From positions 25,892-89,891 of the forward strand of contig CASEVE010000005.1 of the NCBI GenBank assembly GCA_949291295.1: DNA of 64,000 nucleotides. Direction: 5' to 3'. Origin of the DNA: an uncultured Olsenella sp. Its GTDB lineage: Bacteria > Actinomycetota > Coriobacteriia > Coriobacteriales > Atopobiaceae. Each line of letters begins with the position of its first letter. Positions within the stretch are counted from its first letter, which is position 1. The notes under the pieces were generated by a model. It saw only the letters and a program-made list of their open reading frames with translations. It was not told where the DNA came from and made no database searches. This document shows, piece after piece, positions 63,961 through 64,000 of this stretch. A program made the position numbers and the translations under genes.

Positions 63961-64000
63961 GGCCCCCGGACGCCCCTTAGAGAAGTTCCGCGAAGCGCAC
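63961..64000. repeat. Conserved-loop palindromic element, copy 3 (truncated by the window edge)
   Basis: The last 24 nt (from 63977) match the first 24 positions of the 32-nt loop of copies 1 and 2: AGAGAAGTTCCGCGAAGCG then CAC. The preceding GGCCCCCGGACGCCCC (63961-63976) would be its left arm. The right arm lies outside the window. Confidence 0.8.

Larger units (their letters stand above)
63601..64000. other. Region upstream of leuS
   Basis: 400 nt without a gene up to the window edge: leuS leader and promoter, four tandem palindromic repeats (63689-63923), and the left part of a third conserved-loop element (63961-64000). No T-box consensus (GGTGG-ACCGCG on the minus strand) occurs. Confidence 0.7.

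Overview
The window is a GC-rich bacterial chromosome segment that reads as a member of the actinobacterial class Coriobacteriia, probably an Olsenella/Atopobium-type organism. The evidence is a mixture of traits. The pyrF-mihF-gmk-rpoZ order and the small actinobacterial integration host factor are typical of Actinobacteria. The neighbourhood rnj-ftsK-rodZ-pgsA-cinA-recA-rny-spoVS-miaB, the PyrR-controlled pyr operon with PyrK, and RNase Y/RNase J are Firmicutes-like, which is usual for Coriobacteriia. Assignment below class level is inference. I support 58 protein-coding genes and one tRNA. Every gene except rpsT lies on the minus strand, so gene order is best read from right to left.

Reading from the right end: leuS (63.6-61.0 kb) is followed by the rimP-nusA-infB-rbfA-nrnA-truB/ribF-dnaG-sigA-membrane protein operon (60.5-48.6 kb). 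This operon makes ribosome maturation, transcription, initiation, primase and the housekeeping sigma factor from one main promoter plus a likely internal sigA promoter. A tRNA-Asn and a two-gene ABC polysaccharide exporter follow. Next come the pyrRBCKDF operon with a PyrR-type attenuator, and mihF-gmk-rpoZ-thiI. Then come comEA-comEC, a type II toxin-antitoxin pair placed between comEC and holA, and the lone plus-strand gene rpsT. The next block is lepA-dusB-hemW and comEB, then a membrane-anchored DnaJ-like protein, dnaJ-mtaB, phoH-ybeY-dgkA-era-recO, and a class I amidotransferase. The left third holds rpsO-pnp, rnj-ftsK-rodZ-yajQ-rimO-pgsA-cinA, recA-recX with a LexA box inside the promoter, rny with a MutL/GHKL-type ATPase of unknown role, spoVS, miaB-miaA, and the 5' part of hflX.

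The coding content is core housekeeping with tight translational coupling (many ATGA/GTGA/TTGA overlaps). The unusual content is mostly between genes. There are at least four families of palindromic intergenic repeats. (1) A hairpin with a conserved 32-nt loop and arms that differ from copy to copy but pair perfectly occurs at 17168-17237 and 60952-61023, with a truncated third copy at the window end. (2) A ~116-bp element with four GTGGGCAC-like boxes at identical spacing occurs at 20065-20180 and 33641-33756. (3) Four tandem ~60-bp palindromes lie at 63689-63923, upstream of leuS. (4) Clusters of TTTGAGC half-sites and GGGGAC/CCGAC hairpins lie at 60646-60853 and 28426-28559. Among proteins, the notable ones are the GHKL ATPase, the transmembrane DnaJ, the TruB-RibF fusion, and a NusA with a Cys/His tail where ylxR would normally follow.
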